Source: JBAXAM01 sp037142515
GTDB lineage: Bacteria > Pseudomonadota > Gammaproteobacteria > UBA9339
DNA length: 7,128 nucleotides
Direction: 5' to 3'
Assembly (NCBI GenBank): GCA_037142515.1
Contig: JBAXAM010000046.1
Location: 1-7,128, forward strand
Part shown: piece by piece, positions 6,128-7,128 of the stretch
Numbering within the stretch: position 1 is the stretch's first letter
Layout: every line of letters begins with the position of its first letter
Notes under the pieces: generated by a model
The model's database searches: none
Seen by the model: only the letters and a program-made list of their open reading frames with translations
What the model was told of the DNA's origin: nothing
Translations under genes and position numbers: made by a program

Positions 6128-6240
6128 ATTTAAACTGATGTTTTATGGAGGATACATGAGTAAAAAATAGATGTAGTGTTTCTGAGGGATGTTTAAAAGG
6201 AAATTAAACAATAATTTTATGGAGAAATTTATATGAGTAA
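6128..6240 (+). repeat. Imperfect direct duplication of a translation start region, with mini-ORF
   Basis: The blocks at 6128-6163 and 6202-6240 share TTAAAC, then an exact TTTTATGGAG (6141-6150 and 6215-6224), then ATGAGTAA after 5 or 8 nt. The first copy, at 6156-6170, reads ATG AGT AAA AAA TAG, a five-codon frame (MSKK then stop) with its own strong GGAGGA. The second is the start of the secreted-protein gene (MSNKH). Weak gapped similarity may continue a few bases past the start. It looks like a decayed duplicate of the gene's start; a leader peptide is the alternative. Between the copies is a short inverted repeat, GTTTAA and TTAAAC (6191-6209, 7-nt loop). Confidence 0.5.
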
Positions 6241-7128
6241 CAAACATAGGAGCGTTATAGCGGCACTGCTTTCTGCGTTAGTAGTTACTGCTACTAGTGG
6301 CAGTTATGCGGATAGCGATACAGACAATAGTAACCTAATTAAAATTACTAATATTGTCTCTCATACTAGGAGTAGCGAAGATACGGTTTTTACCGATCGA
6401 CTTGATGGTAGTTATCGCGTGTCTTTTGTAGTGCCAAAAAGTAAACAAGATATATACTCAACTGAGTTTTTTATAACGGATAGCGATAATAAAAAACACG
6501 TTGGGACAGTTGCTGATAGTGGCGATAATTGTAATGTTTTAAGGGCTGGCTTGTACCTTAGGTGTAATGTAATAGGGCAGTTTCAAGGAAAGGATGCTGC
6601 TATCTACAGAAACTTTACCATTAATGTATTAGACACAAATAAGCAACCAGCAGAAGTAATTGAAGACAAAATGCCAGAGCTAGAAGTTACGATGGGTTCT
6701 GATAATACTTTGGTGCTAAAAAACATTAGCTCTGAAAAATTAAAAATAACAAAAGTGGAGGCGGGTAAATATGTAAGCACTGATTCGAGCGGTGTAGAAA
6801 ATGGAGAGTTATGTCCCAGCGTATCTCACTCAATTAAATTAATTCCTAGGGCTTGTTCTAATGGAAGTACGTTTACGGACACTATTAAGATCGAGTACGA
6901 TGTTGATGGGAAAAGTTTAGAGAGCAAGATTGTTATTGCATGTACTTGTGATAAAACAATAGAAAATGCGCTAAAAACGACTACTCAAGCTAATGTGGAA
7001 AAAGAAGCAGCTTTAATTGCTAAAACAGCTGCGGAAAATCAAGCAAAAGTGGATGTAACCACTGCACAAGACACATTAAAAGTTGCGGAGAAAAAGGCCG
7101 CTGATGCGTTAGCCGCTCAAACAGCTGC
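6233..7128 (+). CDS. Secreted Cys-containing protein with Ala-rich coiled-coil tail (3' end outside window)
   Basis: I do not recognise this family. An ATG at 6233 with GGAG at 6221-6224 (8-nt spacer) opens a frame that stays open for 298 codons to the window edge, so the C-terminus is missing. A Sec signal peptide is clear: MSNKHRS, a hydrophobic core at 8-20, and a likely cut after SYA (residue 26), with no lipobox. Residues 27-236 look beta-rich, with alternating hydrophobic strands such as YRVSFVV and TLVLKNIS, and are acidic. They may form two domains divided near 138-150. There are six cysteines (100, 111, 194, 208, 237, 239), spaced to allow three disulfides in an oxidising compartment. 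From about 243 the sequence changes to an Ala/Lys/Glu/Gln-rich helical stretch (for example AALIAKTAAENQAKV and AEKKAADALAAQ) that looks like a coiled coil or TolA-like rod. It follows the barrel gene on the same strand after 106 bp, so co-transcription is plausible. A periplasmic or surface role is inferred only. Confidence 0.75.
   Translation, partial: MSNKHRSVIAALLSALVVTATSGSYADSDTDNSNLIKITNIVSHTRSSEDTVFTDRLDGSYRVSFVVPKSKQDIYSTEFFITDSDNKKHVGTVADSGDNCNVLRAGLYLRCNVIGQFQGKDAAIYRNFTINVLDTNKQPAEVIEDKMPELEVTMGSDNTLVLKNISSEKLKITKVEAGKYVSTDSSGVENGELCPSVSHSIKLIPRACSNGSTFTDTIKIEYDVDGKSLESKIVIACTCDKTIENALKTTTQANVEKEAALIAKTAAENQAKVDVTTAQDTLKVAEKKAADALAAQTA

Noticed and set aside
6191..6209. GTTTAA/TTAAAC hairpin as an intrinsic terminator of the barrel gene
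   Set aside because: The stem is only 6 bp and AT-rich, and no T-tract follows, so it is not convincing as a terminator.

Overview
The window is about 7.1 kb of AT-rich chromosomal DNA from a gammaproteobacterium. It holds the replication-initiation cluster (dnaA, dnaN, recF), an outer-membrane lipoprotein gene (lolB), a heptose-phosphate gene for LPS core synthesis (gmhB) and two genes for exported proteins. The DnaA N-terminus (start GTG, residues FWQQCLERLQ), RecF and LolB all look gammaproteobacterial. High A+T, an invasin/intimin-type inverse-autotransporter barrel and a degraded gene would suit a host-associated lineage such as Legionellales/Coxiellaceae, but that placement is inference.

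Layout. 29-262 (minus) is the first 77 codons of a family-2 glycosyltransferase that ends abruptly and is probably a broken gene. lolB (plus) starts about 20 bp away in the opposite direction and ends at 861, directly against the recF stop codon. On the minus strand, from right to left, lie gmhB (5040-4501), dnaA (4428-3106, GTG start), dnaN (3084-1972) and recF (1938-862). The four are closely spaced and probably at least partly co-transcribed. A perfect DnaA box sits in the 72-bp gap upstream of dnaA. To the right, reading plus, are a 320-residue inverse-autotransporter-type beta-barrel (5164-6126) and the start of a secreted protein with six cysteines and an Ala-rich, coiled-coil-like tail. 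The second gene begins at 6233, has no stop codon and runs off the end of the window.

How the genes work together. DnaA opens the origin, the DnaN clamp tethers the polymerase, and RecF acts at gaps and stalled forks. The DnaA box upstream of dnaA fits autoregulation. LolB places lipoproteins in the outer membrane and GmhB feeds LPS core heptose synthesis, so both serve the envelope in which the barrel protein would sit.

Most interesting signal. Two identical 16-bp copies of a near-consensus chromosomal ParB site (parS), TGTTCCACATGAAACA, lie inside recF at 881-896 and 1505-1520. They are in the same reading frame and encode the same FHVEQ peptide. This suggests that a segregation centromere is written into conserved RecF codons next to the replication genes. 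Secondary points are the barrel with no attached passenger next to a separate secreted coiled-coil protein, a decayed duplicate of that gene's start region, and a gmhB promoter placed as for a leaderless transcript. No tRNA, rRNA, CRISPR array, insertion sequence or clustered-box oriC was found, and no gap between genes exceeds about 125 bp.
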